The position numbers and the translations under genes are program-made. A stretch of DNA of 64,000 nucleotides from Niebla homalea. Its lineage: Eukaryota > Ascomycota > Lecanoromycetes > Lecanorales > Ramalinaceae. Positions within the stretch are counted from its first letter, which is position 1; each line of letters begins with the position of its first letter. The DNA is taken from positions 806,001-870,000 of the forward strand of contig JAHGAU010000009.1 of the NCBI GenBank assembly GCA_019925105.1, read 5' to 3'. The notes under the pieces are model-generated. The model was given only the letters and a program-made list of their open reading frames with translations. It ran no database searches and was not told the origin of the DNA. Below, in pieces: positions 21,915-33,497 of this stretch.

Positions 21915-22918
21915 CTAAAGCTTCTCCTCATCAATGTAGGGGACAAAGCGAAAGTCCACAAAGGCAAATCCAGGCCCTTTGCCGTCTTGCTCTGTTTCAA
22001 TCATGAATTGCAGGCTAAGCACGCCCTGCTCATCGCTCCTTATACTGACCTTGTTTGCAGCGGCCATGGCTCTGCTTGCACCTTTGATCAGACTGTATTT
22101 GTACGTGTTCCTAGTAGGCCTTGGCACATTGAACGTTTCCAGCAGTTGAGCATCTTTACTGAACTCTATCGTGGCCGAGCCTAACGGACCGGTAGATGAA
22201 AGCATGAAATAGGGTGCCTGGGTTGAGGACGAAATCGTCAGCCGCTTTGGAGAAGTAGTAGAGATCTCTTGTACGGCGTCATGGAGCCGATCCGCCTGCA
22301 TGATGATCTTCTGTGCGATAGCGTCTTTTTGAAGTGGAATCTCCTCCAGGTCAGAGGCCTCGTATGTTGTGAGCTTGCAATTGGTCGTCACCCCTGCTTC
22401 TTCTAATATGATGCAGAATGGATCGCCCACTGCTGAATAAGATAGGCGGCAAAGCCCACTCATACCCAAAGCTTTCTGGGGCTCAAAGCTAGAGGTGGCT
22501 GGAGCATGTCGTGTAGACCAGCGATCCCTCGCATTGATGTCGCTGACGCCAAAGATCTGAAGAGTCTCAAGAAGGGACGACAAGGAAATATCGAACGGTG
22601 GGATTTCGACCTCGTCATCGTCCTCATTGCGGTCAGGATACTGCGCAGACGGCGGATTGAAGGCGTAGGCCGCGAATAGCGCCTTGTCTATGAAAGCAAT
22701 ACCTTGCACCGGTGAGACAGAGGGAAGCCTTGTCTGGTAGTAGATCCTTTACCTTGCATGACCTGCCCATCCTCCACAGTGAAGCGCAAGCCGTCCCTGG
22801 TAATCCTGACATGTGCTTTCGGGGCGCAATTAATGCAACGGAGAAGATTGAAAAGCTGTCTTGCGGAACCGGATACAGCATGGAAGATCGGTGGAGCAAT
22901 CCCATCGGCAGGCTCCAT
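21915..22918 (-). CDS. rad1: RAD1 checkpoint protein (9-1-1 clamp subunit; yeast Rad17)
   Basis: Two exons, 22918-22753 and 22702-21915, with a 50-bp intron, give 317 residues. Exon 1 holds IFHAVSGSARQLFNLLRCI, then APKAHVRITRDGLRFTVEDG and VMQ; exon 2 continues GIAFIDKALFAAY, so the conserved VMQGIAFIDK motif spans the junction. Later blocks (CKLTTYEASD, KRLTISSS, GSATIEF, YKYSLIKGASRAMAAANKV, SLQFMIE and FVDFRFVPYIDE) fit the second PCNA-like half of Rad1/Rec1/Rad17. Rad1 forms a ring with Hus1 and Rad9 that is loaded at DNA damage and activates the ATR-class kinase. Normal family length is about 300-330. The start is the first ATG with the conserved N-terminus; a further upstream exon cannot be excluded. 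Confidence 0.9.
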
Positions 22919-23735
22919 CTGTCGCAGCCTGTTGGCCCAGGCCGGACGCAGCCACCTAGAGCCAGGAACAAGGTATGATAGATGGGATTGGTGATATTTT
23001 GTAGTTTGTCAAGCGGCAGCAGGCGACAGATGAGCTTTTTGGTAGGCTGTTCGCTGGTTCTTATTACACGTATACGCCGACCGCACAGATCATGTACACA
23101 GACCCAAATCTTGATCATGTGTCAGCAGCTTCCTTTCAGGTGCTTTGGAAAGGCCTTACCCGAAAGCTAGGGATGCGGGCAATCCAAGCAATGGTATGTT
23201 CTTGAGGGATCGATCTAGAGCAAGTCAGCTGCTAAATGAGATACATGTCCGGGACGAGCGCCTACTCAGGCCAAAAAGTCCCGTAAGAATGAAAGCTACA
23301 CGTTGTCAATATAGAGGAACAAAAGCTCAAGCTCGTGACGGACCGAAGAAGAACAGACTGAAGCCGACGAGGAATTGGTTCTCCTTAGAGACCGCTGGAT
23401 AGAATGGACTGCCACCTGCTCCCTCCCAAACCTCGTGCAGAGACATTGGTGATGAGGAGTTTCCACTTCGAGTCCGATTGTATTCTGATTGGAGTATGTG
23501 GGAGGGTAACGAGGGTGGTGCAAATGGTGGTTGAAGCGTTGAAGACACCTAAAGCGCATTTCTCGAAAACATTTAAGCGCATCCTCTAGTTCTATGTTGT
23601 AAACGCTAAACCAAGAGTGAATCCAATCACTTCTGCGCTAGTCTTTCTCCAGCTTGCAGTCTAATCATCCCCCGCATAAGGCGAAGGACACCACGACGAC
23701 CAGCGTCCTTATGATCTAGCTTGCAAACCTTCATC
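22919..23735. other. Divergent promoter region RAD1 / GCN5, 0.8 kb
   Basis: No gene supported; short open frames here have no recognisable content. Pyrimidine-rich tracts precede the GCN5 start. Confidence 0.5.
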
Positions 23736-25099
23736 ATGGCGCCTATGATACTAGAACGTATGCTGTGATGCAGACAATGCCACTGTGACCCGCTGACATC
23801 AGCTAGAGAATAAGCGCAAAGCAATCGATCAGCTAGACGGCGCAAGCCCTGTGAAGCGCATCAAAGACTCTGAGTCGAGCACCGTCAGCCCAGATCCTGA
23901 CCGCAAACCAAGGGTTGTGCCCTTTCCAGAGAAGGTAATACGATCCGTCCGAATCGAGGGAAGAAAGTGGACCGTGCTAACGCCTGCTTTCAAGCCTGCC
24001 GATGCGGAAGAGCGAAAAGGGGATATTGAGTTCCGCGTTGTCAACAATGACAATACCAGGGAAAGCCTCATCATCCTGACTGGATTGAAATGCATATTTC
24101 AAAAACAGTTACCAAAGATGCCCAAGGATTACATTGCTCGACTCGTGTATGACCGCACGCACCTTTCAATGGCCATCGTCAAGAAGCCATTGGAGGTGGT
24201 AGGGGGCATCACCTACCGGCCATTCAATGCCCGTGAATTTGCTGAGATCGTCTTCTGTGCCATTTCGTCGGATCAGCAGGTGAAGGGCTATGGCGCTCAT
24301 CTGATGTCTCATCTCAAAGATTATGTCAAAGCAACATCCCCGATCCAGCATTTCCTCACCTACGCAGACAATTATGCCATCGGATATTTCAGGAAGCAAG
24401 GATTCACAAAGGAGATCACCTTGGACAAGCCCACCTGGATGGGATACATCAAGGACTATGAAGGGGGGACAATCATGCAATGTACCATGGTTCCCCGCAT
24501 ACGCTATCTGGAAGTTGGCCGCATGTTGCTAAAGCAGAAGGAGGCCGTATCAGCCAAGATCCGCGCCTTTTCGAAAAGCCACATCGTTCATCAACCTCCC
24601 AAGGAGTGGAAGAGCGGCATCAAGCCGATTGATCCAATGTCAATACCCGCAATCAAGGCTTCAGGATGGTCGCCGGACATGGATGAGCTTGCACGGCAGC
24701 CTCGGCATGGCACTAATTACAACCAACTCTTACATTTGCTGAACGACATGCAGAATCATACATCCTCCTGGCCTTTCACGCAACCCGTCAACAAGGATGA
24801 GGTTGCAGATTACTACGAGGTGATCAAAGAGCCGATGGATCTGAGCACAATGGAGGAGAAGCACGAGAAGGACATGTACCCCACTCCAGAGGACTTCATC
24901 AAGGACGCGAAGCTGATTTTTGACAATTGCCGCAAATACAATAATGAGACGACACCCTACGCAAAGAGTGCGAACAAGTTGGAGAAGTTCATGTGGACTC
25001 AGATCAAGGCAATCCCAGAGTGGTCGGTAAGTGCAACGCCGTCCTCGAGTAATAGTGATTAATGCTAATACGCGCCTTTGCTAGCATCTGGCCGAGTAG
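23736..25099 (+). CDS. gcn5: GCN5 histone acetyltransferase
   Basis: Four exons, 23736-23757, 23807-23934, 23995-25026 and 25085-25099, give 398 residues. The GNAT catalytic domain (about residues 50-230) shows [40 protein letters not shown], the acetyl-CoA loop [14 protein letters not shown] and [14 protein letters not shown]. After a linker ([16 protein letters not shown]) comes the bromodomain (about 295-390): [42 protein letters not shown]5 acetylates histone H3 in SAGA and ADA and binds acetyl-lysine through the bromodomain. The first exon is only 22 nt and the last only 15 nt, adding HLAE after PEWS. Intron 2 (23935-23994, 60 bp, branch CTAAC) has no in-frame stop, so it can be read through. 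All exon phases close. Intron 1 runs 23758-23806. Confidence 0.95.
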
Positions 25100-25490
25100 T
25101 GCCTTGAGAAACCTGCTATGAGTGTTGAAGCGCGGGGATGTTGCAACGTTATGATACCCACTAAGTATTTGATAAGAGTTTTGATGAATCATGATCGCGC
25201 CTGCCCTTGAATCAAGACTTGCTTTAAGTTCTTTGCTTCCCCTCTCCGATTCTGCACACTTCCATTGGTGGACTTCTTCTGACCTCAATGCCGACACGGC
25301 TCGTTTGATATCTTGAAATCTGCCGCAGGGTAGATTGACTTTGCTGTTGGGTCCAAAAACCCTAGTCGTCTGGTGTAGAACATAGTATGCGTCTTTTCAT
25401 GTGCTCCCTAAATCCTTTGTGGGTGCGACCTGAGACTGAGAAAGTTGCTCTTGCAAGCCTGGGCATCTCTCACAGGGTTTCCATCTTTCT
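25100..25490. other. Intergenic between convergent 3' ends, 0.4 kb
   Basis: 3' flanks of GCN5 and CSN7. Nothing else seen. Confidence 0.5.
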
Positions 25491-26365
25491 TCATCTCTTG
25501 CCGAAGCCTTTGAACATGCCACCCCCTCTCTTCGCGTTCTTCGACCTCAGTCCCAAGCCAGCATCCTCGACCTCCATTTCATCATTCTCCTCGCCCACGC
25601 CTCTCTTACCCACCGCTTTTCCTTTGCCACTGTCCTTCTCCTCCATGACTTTTGCTATAGCCTTTTCGTTGGCGTCATCTCTCCTCCGCTGTTTTAAAGC
25701 CTTGCTTCGCACCTCCTTTGCCTGGGCCTCTAGCCCAGCGAGCACGCTAGCACATCGGGCATCCCAGTCATCAAAGACGGCAATCATCTGAGGCACGCTT
25801 CCTGGTTTGACATCGCGCAGAGGCGCGACAGAGCTCACGTCAACGCGCTGAGCCAGAGTGTCGAGTTTTGCGGTCAGCAGACCGGAATATATGGCGCTGA
25901 TCACTAGGTCTTCCAAGGCTCGGGAGGAAGGGAGCTCCAAGACGTTTCGGAGGTGTTCATAGCTTAGCAGGCGGGGAGTACGCGCGAGAGATACCAGGGT
26001 GAGCTGCCGCAGCTTCAGAGCCTGAGGGTCAGTCAACTTGGGTAAGTCTTTGGTGTCTGCACGGCTGAATCAGTATCCTCGAAGGCCGGTGGTGGAAGCC
26101 CCTCCAGAGGCATCGTACCCTTGTAGTCCTTCCATGTTCCCCATGAGAAAATTTGGAGCAAGGTCAGGTATGGAGCTTGCTCCGGGGCTGCACTCTGCAA
26201 CGCCTGTATGTTCGGGTTTCGAAGCAGCTCAGCGAACACAAAAGTGTTCGAGGCCGCTATAGCTTGCGAGATGACCTGTGTAGCTGCTTTGGGGGCGCTT
26301 GCGGATTTTGCGAGGGCAAGATAAGGTTCCAAAGCATTCAGGGTTTTCTGCTGTGTCTGATCCAT
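25491..26365 (-). CDS. csnG: COP9 signalosome subunit 7 (PCI domain)
   Basis: Two exons, 26365-26119 and 26056-25491, with a 62-bp intron (GTACGA...GTGCAG), give 270 residues. The N-terminal helical repeats (LNALEPYLALAKSASAP, FVFAELLRNPNIQAL, YLTLLQIFSWGTWKDY) lead into the PCI winged helix (LPKLTDPQALKLRQLTLVSL, LLSYEHLRNVLELPSSRALEDLVISAIYSGLL, AKLDTLAQRVDVSSV). A C-terminal coiled-coil (Ala/Lys/Glu-rich) and a Gly-rich end follow. The COP9 signalosome removes Nedd8 from cullins; in Aspergillus CsnG supports sexual development and light-dependent metabolism. A competing 41-bp splice (26016-26056) would lose the LPKL motif, so I chose this one. The length fits the family. Confidence 0.88.
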
Positions 26366-26905
26366 GACAAGCTAATGTTGTGTCCGAATGACGCCTTATG
26401 CATGAGCAACGATGGAATCGTTCCTGATGAACGTAGGGGAGGATAAGTAGGAGAGGTCGTGCTCCTGTTGTCAAAACCGTGTACTTATCGATAAAGATTT
26501 TAAGTCATGTTATTCTGTCAAATGAGGTTAGCGTCCAGAGCAAGGCCCATCGCTGACCGAATCACCCAAAAGAAATTGAACACGATGTACGGGATACTCC
26601 GTATGTCAAATCTGACAAAGCATGAGACATTTACAACTAACGTTCTTTTTCCTCCATTCACTAGACCCTTTGTATACATCTCTTAAAGTCTTTGATGGTA
26701 GACTTTCTCTGGGCACATTGTTCCCAAGAACTGACCCCTGAATACCACGTTGCCGAGAGCTCTTGGGATGTATTCCGTACGAGATCGGTATTACACGGCG
26801 AATTAAGAGTTTACGATGATACGACCCACACTCTACAAGATCCAACATCCTAATAAACTTATTATGACACCGTGGCTCGACCTGTGACCCGCGCCAGCAA
26901 TCAGG
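26366..26905. other. Divergent promoter region CSN7 / CCC2, 0.54 kb
   Basis: Two outward genes. No domain-bearing frame. I saw no clear copper-response element. Confidence 0.5.
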
Positions 26906-29900
26906 ATGGCCAAGTCGACGCACATGGCGACGACGACGCTCAGGGTTCAGGGCATGACATGTGGTGCATGCACTTCCTCTGTCGAAAGGGCTTTCAAAGA
27001 CGTCCAAGGCGCGGGGAATGTCTCTGTGAGCTTGGTGACAGAACGAGCAGTCGTATATCATGATCCTGGAGAGCTCTCAGCAGAAGCTGTGATGGAAATG
27101 ATTGAAGATAGGGGCTTTGACGTGGAAATACTGGCAACAGACATGCCTCAAAATACGAAAAATGTCAGGCAAACCACCATGGCGGATGAGAGAGCTACGC
27201 AAGCTTCGATCTCGACAACCACTCTCTCTGTGAAGGGTATGACATGTGGAGCGTGCACATCTAGCGTGGAAGCAGGCTTCAAGAACGTTTCTGGCGTCAA
27301 GACCATGAGTGTATCCCTTCTCTCGGAGCGGGCTGTTGTCGAGCATGACTTTTCAGTGATTAGCTCTGCCGCAATAGCGGAAATCATAGAGGACAGGGGA
27401 TTTGATGCTGCTGTTCTGGAGACCACAGAGGCGGATTCCCGTGCAGGACCTGCTCTACAAAACCCGATAGATATCCCAAGGAAAGATGTTCTTTCAAGCA
27501 CTATTACCATTGCAGGGATGACGTGCGGCGCCTGTACAGCAGCAATTGAGAATGCTTTCAAGGACACCGAGGGGCTCGTCCAGTTCAACATCAGTCTCCT
27601 AGCCGAGAGAGCAGTGGTCGTACACGAGAGCTCCAGATTATCAACAGAACGGATTATGGAGATTATTGAAGACCGGGGATTCGATCCTCAACTGTTGTCG
27701 TCTCAAAAAACGACAGACGAGCAAATGGGAGCATCGAGGGCGGTTCAACTCAAGGTCTTCGGGATACCCTCTTCAGCTTCCGCCACGACTCTAGAATACT
27801 CTTTACGGATGTTGCCCGGTATCTCGTCTGCCGTTATCAATTTGGCTACATCTCGGGCCAATATCCAGCACAATCCATCCATGGCTGGTCTCCGTGCAAT
27901 TGTCGAGACTATCGAGAAATCGGGCTACAATGCACTTCTGGCAGACAATGATGATAACAATGCTCAGCTCGAGTCGCTTGCCAAAACGCAAGAAATCCAA
28001 GAGTGGCGGCACGCGTTCTGGTACTCACTTTCTTTTGCCATCCCAGTCTTCTTGATTAGCATGATCATACCAATGACGCTTCCGAGGCTTGATTTTGGCT
28101 CTATTCGGCTTGTCCTCCCTGGTCTTTATCTTGGAGATGTTCTCTGCCTTCTACTCACCATTCCCGTTCAATTTGGCATCGGTAAGCGCTTCTACCTGTC
28201 ATCTTACAAGTCACTCAAACACGGTGCCCCGACCATGGATGTTCTTGTTACCTTGGGCACATCAGCAGCCTTCTTTTTCAGTATCGCTGCCATGGTGGTT
28301 TCAATCTTCATGCCGCCGCACACTCGCCCTCAAACTGTGTTCGAGACCAGCACTATGCTGCTCACATTCATTACCCTAGGTCGGTATCTTGAGAACCGAG
28401 CAAAAGGTCAGACATCCAAAGCTCTTTCTCGGTTGATGTCTCTTGCGCCTTCAATGGCTACTATCTACGCAGATCCTATTGCAGCTCAGAAAGCAGCCGA
28501 AGAGTGGTCGTCTGCTTCCAAACAAATGTCGGAGAAGAAGTCGAGCTTGCCTGATGCCGAGATAGCGATCGCGACAGAGGAGAAAAATATCCCAACGGAA
28601 TTGATCGAAGTTGGAGACATAGTCGTGTTACGACCTGGCGGACACGTACCTGCCGATGGAGTGGTTACTCGCGGACAGGGGTACTTTGATGAAAGTATGG
28701 TCACTGGTGAAGCGGTGCGAATACTAAAGTCTCCAGGAAGTGAGTTGATGGCAGGGACTGTCAACGATTCTGGACGAATTGATTTCAGAGTCACCCGCGC
28801 TGGTCGTGACACGCAATTGAGTCAGATCGTCAGGCTTGTACAGGAGGCACAAACAAGCCGTGCTCCCATCCAACGTATGGCAGACATTGTCGCTGGCTAT
28901 TTCGTACCCATAATCATGGCGCTTGGCCTTCTGACCTTCGTGTCTTGGATGGTTCTGAGCCATACTTTGCCGGAAGAGAGAACGCCAGACGTGTTCCGCC
29001 ATGCGGAAAGCGGCGGCAAGTTCATGGTGTGCCTCAAGCTCTGCATTTCAGTCATCGTTTTCGCGTGCCCTTGCGCGCTCGGACTAAGCACTCCAACTGC
29101 CGTAATGGTCGGAACAGGTGTAGGAGCTGAACAGGGTATCCTCGTCAAAGGCGGCGCTGCGCTTGAGACTGCCACCAGGATTACTCACATCGTTTTCGAT
29201 AAGACCGGCACTTTGACGATGGGAAAGATGACGGTGACAGGTGTCTATACCGAGCCGCTGTGGGACGATGATGAATGGCGTCGAAGACTCTGGTGGTCTC
29301 TGGTTGGCCTGGCAGAAATGGGGAGTGAGCATCCGATTGGCAAGGCTATAGCTGACGGTGCACGAGAGATGTTAGGACTCGCACCCGACGGCGTACTTGA
29401 CGGTACCGTTGGGGAATTCAGCGCCATTGTAGGGAAGGGTGTTTCAGCGACTGTCGAGCCGTCAACCTCAGCAGCTGTCCAGCGGTACAAGGTCCTTGCA
29501 GGGAACAGGACGTTTCTTCGGTCTGAAGGGATCGCCATCTCGCCAGAACATGGTGAAGAGTCCATCTCGACCATGAAAGGGGGCCGCGCTCAGGGCAACT
29601 CCTCATCTGGTACGACGCATATCTACGTTGCGATCGATGGCGTTTATGCTGGCAAATTGCTGCTGTCGGATAGCATCAAAGCTAGCGCTGGTGCCGCTGT
29701 CATTGCCTTGAGCAGGATGAACATCACAACGTCCTTGGTGACTGGCGATCATTCCAGTACAGCTATCGAAGTAGCGAGACAAGTAGGAATCGCGAAGACA
29801 AACGTTCACTCCGGGGTATCTCCTGATCAGAAGCAGAGGATCATCAAAGACATCCAAGCCGGAGGGACAGTGGTTGGCATGGTAGGCGATGGTATCAACG

Positions 29901-30433
29901 ACTCACCTGCTTTGGCCACAGCAGATATTGGAGTAGCGCTCAGCTCCGGTACGGATGTGGCCATGGAAGCATCTGACATTGTGCTCATGAGGCCTGAAGA
30001 TCTTTTGAGCGTACCCGCCGCCTTGAAGTTGTCGCGTACCATCTTCGGCCGGATAAAGCTGAATCTCATCTGGGCGTGCCTATACAACCTAATCGGTCTA
30101 CCTTTTGCTATGGGAGTGGGTCTTCTGCTTCCCGGTCATTTTATGCTTCCCCCCATGGCAGCTGGGGCGGCCATGGCAGCCAGTAGTGTCAGTGTTGTCG
30201 GGAGCAGTCTTCTGCTCAAGTTTTGGTCCCGACCTAAATGGATGACCGTCGAGCGGCTTGAAGCCATGGGACCAAAGGGTGACTCGCTGAAGCGGATGAG
30301 AATGGGTCGCGACAAGTCCTTTGCCGGCTACTTTGGACTTCGATCCATTGTGCGCCAAGCTCGCCGCACGGTGCAGAGACCGGAGAGATTTGAGACACGA
30401 TATGTCCCTCTGCAGGATGTAGAGGCTGTATAG
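26906..30433 (+). CDS. ccc2: CCC2-type copper-transporting P1B-ATPase
   Basis: Single exon, 1175 residues. The N-terminus has three intact heavy-metal domains, each with GMTCGAC (near residues 16, 111 and 204), and a fourth at about 278-350 in which the Cys pair is gone (GIPSSASATTLEYS). Eight membrane helices follow. The transmembrane CPC metal-binding motif is ACPCALGLS near residue 720. Other P-type marks are FDESMVTGEA, DKTGTLTMGKM (phosphorylated Asp near 765), the conserved SEHPIGKAI, VTGDHSS and MVGDGINDSPALA near 993. CCC2/ATP7 pumps Cu(I) from Atx1 into the Golgi for multicopper oxidases such as ferroxidases and laccases; in some moulds relatives (CrpA) serve detoxification. The sequence does not decide between these. 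Three copper domains plus a lost one is within the range of fungal homologues. It has no introns, unlike almost all its neighbours. Confidence 0.94.
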   Translation: MAKSTHMATTTLRVQGMTCGACTSSVERAFKDVQGAGNVSVSLVTERAVVYHDPGELSAEAVMEMIEDRGFDVEILATDMPQNTKNVRQTTMADERATQASISTTTLSVKGMTCGACTSSVEAGFKNVSGVKTMSVSLLSERAVVEHDFSVISSAAIAEIIEDRGFDAAVLETTEADSRAGPALQNPIDIPRKDVLSSTITIAGMTCGACTAAIENAFKDTEGLVQFNISLLAERAVVVHESSRLSTERIMEIIEDRGFDPQLLSSQKTTDEQMGASRAVQLKVFGIPSSASATTLEYSLRMLPGISSAVINLATSRANIQHNPSMAGLRAIVETIEKSGYNALLADNDDNNAQLESLAKTQEIQEWRHAFWYSLSFAIPVFLISMIIPMTLPRLDFGSIRLVLPGLYLGDVLCLLLTIPVQFGIGKRFYLSSYKSLKHGAPTMDVLVTLGTSAAFFFSIAAMVVSIFMPPHTRPQTVFETSTMLLTFITLGRYLENRAKGQTSKALSRLMSLAPSMATIYADPIAAQKAAEEWSSASKQMSEKKSSLPDAEIAIATEEKNIPTELIEVGDIVVLRPGGHVPADGVVTRGQGYFDESMVTGEAVRILKSPGSELMAGTVNDSGRIDFRVTRAGRDTQLSQIVRLVQEAQTSRAPIQRMADIVAGYFVPIIMALGLLTFVSWMVLSHTLPEERTPDVFRHAESGGKFMVCLKLCISVIVFACPCALGLSTPTAVMVGTGVGAEQGILVKGGAALETATRITHIVFDKTGTLTMGKMTVTGVYTEPLWDDDEWRRRLWWSLVGLAEMGSEHPIGKAIADGAREMLGLAPDGVLDGTVGEFSAIVGKGVSATVEPSTSAAVQRYKVLAGNRTFLRSEGIAISPEHGEESISTMKGGRAQGNSSSGTTHIYVAIDGVYAGKLLLSDSIKASAGAAVIALSRMNITTSLVTGDHSSTAIEVARQVGIAKTNVHSGVSPDQKQRIIKDIQAGGTVVGMVGDGINDSPALATADIGVALSSGTDVAMEASDIVLMRPEDLLSVPAALKLSRTIFGRIKLNLIWACLYNLIGLPFAMGVGLLLPGHFMLPPMAAGAAMAASSVSVVGSSLLLKFWSRPKWMTVERLEAMGPKGDSLKRMRMGRDKSFAGYFGLRSIVRQARRTVQRPERFETRYVPLQDVEAV

Positions 30434-30821
30434 TATTCTAATAGTGGTTTCCTGGACAAAGCGTGACGAAGGTAACGAGGAATGACTGGGCAGCGACTGC
30501 ATTGGGATCCATCTCATATGGCACGATGGATTCCCTTTTAATTTGGATACACTGTCTTACATAAATAACTTGTCATAAATGCCACCAATTCCCACTTCAG
30601 TTCTTGCACAATATTAATGTTGGCGTCGAAGGGTTTTTCAAGCTGGGATAACGCGAACCTGGAGCTGCCTGTCTATGTTGTATGACGTAGGTTTCAAAAC
30701 AGTGTTCTGCGCCCAAAATTCTGATCTTCCTCACATCATTCAACATGACTACACAAGACGCCATCCCTCTTGTCATTGGCTTGTGCTAAGTTCACAGTGT
30801 GTATTCGAGCTTTTCCAAACC
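30434..30821. other. Intergenic, 0.39 kb
   Basis: CCC2 3' flank and RMD1-family promoter. No other signal. Confidence 0.5.
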
Positions 30822-32545
30822 ATGGCACCCCCGAATAAAAACATGGCTGCGATGGTAAGTGCAAAAGGGACAAAGCTTAGATCTGTGTAAAGTAACGAGC
30901 GTTGACATCTGCTAAGGCTTCAAATCCCCGTTACCAGCGTCAATCACAATCGCGGCCTGCTGGACTCCTTCAGCGCCAGTCATCCCATTTTATTACTGTG
31001 GACAATGTTCTGCAACACGCCTACGATATCCCATCCATGCAGCAGCGGCAATCAGATGGCCCACGGCCTCGTGCTCCACGTACTGGCTCTGGACGGCCAG
31101 CAGATCCACGACTTGCAGGCCGTATGGTCCCTCAGCTTGGGCCTGCGAGGAGCACCAAAGTCAGCGAAAAGCTGGTCCTGCTACCGGAAACAACCCCCAA
31201 CGAGGCAGCAATCGAAGAGAAGGCAGACTACGAGGAGGATAATGAGGATATGCCCACTCGAGATGATGAGGAGGCATTGCGAAAGAGTGGAGGGCGGAAA
31301 GGCAAGAGCTACGCCGAAAGGCTACCGAAAGCGCGCAGAGCAGAGAAGTTGGCTCGTGTGACGGCCTACTGTACTGCGCAGGCGTACAAACTGAGGAATA
31401 CTGCATTATTCCTGAAGGACCGGCATAGGGCCAAAGCAAAGCTTTACGACGATTGTCTATACGTCGTTTACCATTTGCCCTTAGTACCTGGAAGCGAAGG
31501 TTACCGTATACGAAGCAGTCCGGTGTTGAAAAGTGCCACGGGCAAAGCCATCTTTGACGAAGCGATTGAGAGAAGTGAGATGCGGGACTACGGCGAAGGC
31601 TACTTCGAGGAGAATGAGGGTGAGACTTTTGTTGTTCACCATGACGGGGGAAGTCCACAACATGAAAGAGAGCTCTCTGAAGACGCCCGCCAGGATGGGG
31701 ATCCCCTACCAGATGAGTCACTGCAACGGACATCATCTCTGACGCATCACGCATTCGCCTTTGCTGAGATGTTCGTCTTCTCGTATGGCGTGGCCGTCTT
31801 CTGGAACTTTACCGAGCGGCAAGAAAGAGACATCCTCGCCGACCTCACCTTTTCCGAGTCAGACACTGGCTTTCCTTTACTGATCAGGCCGCAAGCCGAG
31901 CAAGATTTTGAGACAGAAGAGTTTCACTTCGAGTACTCGCCGGAAACGCCCAGGCCCAGAGTCTTCAATGACATGATTACCCTTCGCAGCGGCGATCATA
32001 TGATCAAGCTTGCCATGTCACATGCGCTAGCCCAGAGCACAAAGCTATGCTTTTTTGAGCAGCGTATGGAAAATCAGATGGTCGAGGCTCAGCACATTCC
32101 CAAGCGACTCGCATTGACTGGGAAATTGGGCTTGAAACGGGAGGAGGTTCTCAAAATTCTGGGATCATTGTTCAAAAGCCGAGTGGATGTCAATCTTTCA
32201 TCAAATGTGCTCGATGTGCCCAGCTTCTTTTGGGAGAGTGAGCCTACACTACATCCGTTGTACTACGCTGTGCGTGAGTACCTAGAGATCAAGCCCAGGA
32301 TTCAGGTACTGAACGAGCGATGCCGAGTGTTCCTGGACCTCGCCGAGATTCTCAGTGATTCGATCGCAGACAACAAAATGTCGCGACTGACTTGGATCAT
32401 CATCGTGCTGATCGTTTTGTCAATTTGTGTAACCTGCTCTGAAGTGTTCCTCCGCTTCGGCATGCTATCAAGTCACGGATCGAAAGGCAAAGACATTCTG
32501 GCGGCATGCCTGACAATATCTCCACATCGCAAGCCTATCGGGTGA
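30822..32545 (+). CDS. RMD1/RMND1-family (DUF155) membrane protein
   Basis: Two exons, 30822-30854 and 30917-32545, with a 62-bp intron, give 553 residues. After a basic, low-complexity N-terminus there is the family core: RVTAYCTAQAYKL, DCLYVVYHLPL, then FAEMFVFSYGVAVFWNFTERQE, MIKLAMSHALAQSTKLCFFE, and a C-terminal helix pair ending with one membrane anchor (LTWIIIVLIVLSICVTCSE). The FSYGVAVFWNF block and the C-terminal anchor mark DUF155 (yeast Rmd1, Rmd8; human RMND1). RMND1 sits in mitochondria and supports mitochondrial translation; yeast Rmd1 was found through meiotic division screens. Which yeast paralogue is closest is not clear. The 33-nt first exon (MAPPNKNMAAM) sets the start. The extreme C-terminus after the anchor is uncertain. 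Confidence 0.85.
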
Positions 32546-33497
32546 GACGCATCATGCAGGATGCCATGTGATTTGAGAACGGATCTGAGGGCACCCGCTA
32601 CCGACCAGGTTCAAAACCTTGTTCGTCCGACGGCATCGTCCTCCATATCAAAGACCTATACAAGCCATCGAATGAGCTGAAGACATATTACAAGGCTGAC
32701 CGATTGGGAGACTATAGGGAAGGCGGTAAAGGTGTCCCATGACAGCAGCGAGAACGAAAGAATTGTGGAAGTTATGGGGGACTAGGGGGATTTGGGCGCC
32801 AGGAAGGAGAAGAAGCAGACCGTCTAGGATCTTTGCAGAGTGCCACAAGACGCAAGGCGAGTGAGGTGAGGCTGGCCGAACGGAGGAGGAAGACAGTGTC
32901 ACAGTGATCAACCAAATAGAATTCTGCTACTAGTCCCCAGATATTCACGCTGGATATGTGGGGAACGATTTGGGCTCATGGCTTGGATTCTAAAGCATGG
33001 CCGACACGTGGAAGTAGTGACTTCGGAGCATAAAGTGTAGAGGATGAGCGTGACGATATTATCATATTGGCATATGGGATATTGAGACTAAGCTTAATAT
33101 GGGCTAGTCTTGAGAATTAAATTAAGACATTGGCACATTGGAAAGTTGACCCGTTCAAGAAGCCCTGCAGCCCATCAGGACCATCACACGTCTCATACCG
33201 GTACAGCCAGCACACCACTCACCTTCACTCCCAACAACACCATCTGACAATTGCGAGAATGCTAACAGCTAGCAATACCATATCAAGCTACTGTTCTTGA
33301 AGTTATCAAGCATCGGACAATCGGCTTTGACCAGGGTCGACCGTTGTCCGTCCTTGGGTAAAATCGAGGTGTCGATGAGGAAAGGGAAAAATTGTCAGGA
33401 AATTGCGACAGTGATAATTTGAATAGAGTGACGTCCACCAACTGCAGCAAATCCTCCTATAAGGCTGTTGCCTGTGTGGACAACATCACCCTTGACC
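32546..33497. other. Intergenic, 0.95 kb
   Basis: No gene supported. The 33.05-33.15 kb part is AT-rich. Confidence 0.5.

Noticed and set aside
26016..26056. 41-bp intron in CSN7 (GTGCAG...CCTCAG)
   Set aside because: It would remove the conserved LPKL part before the PCI winged helix; the 62-bp intron keeps it and closes the frame.
32605..32625. GGTTCAAAACC as a tRNA B box
   Set aside because: No A box or acceptor pairing upstream; likely chance.
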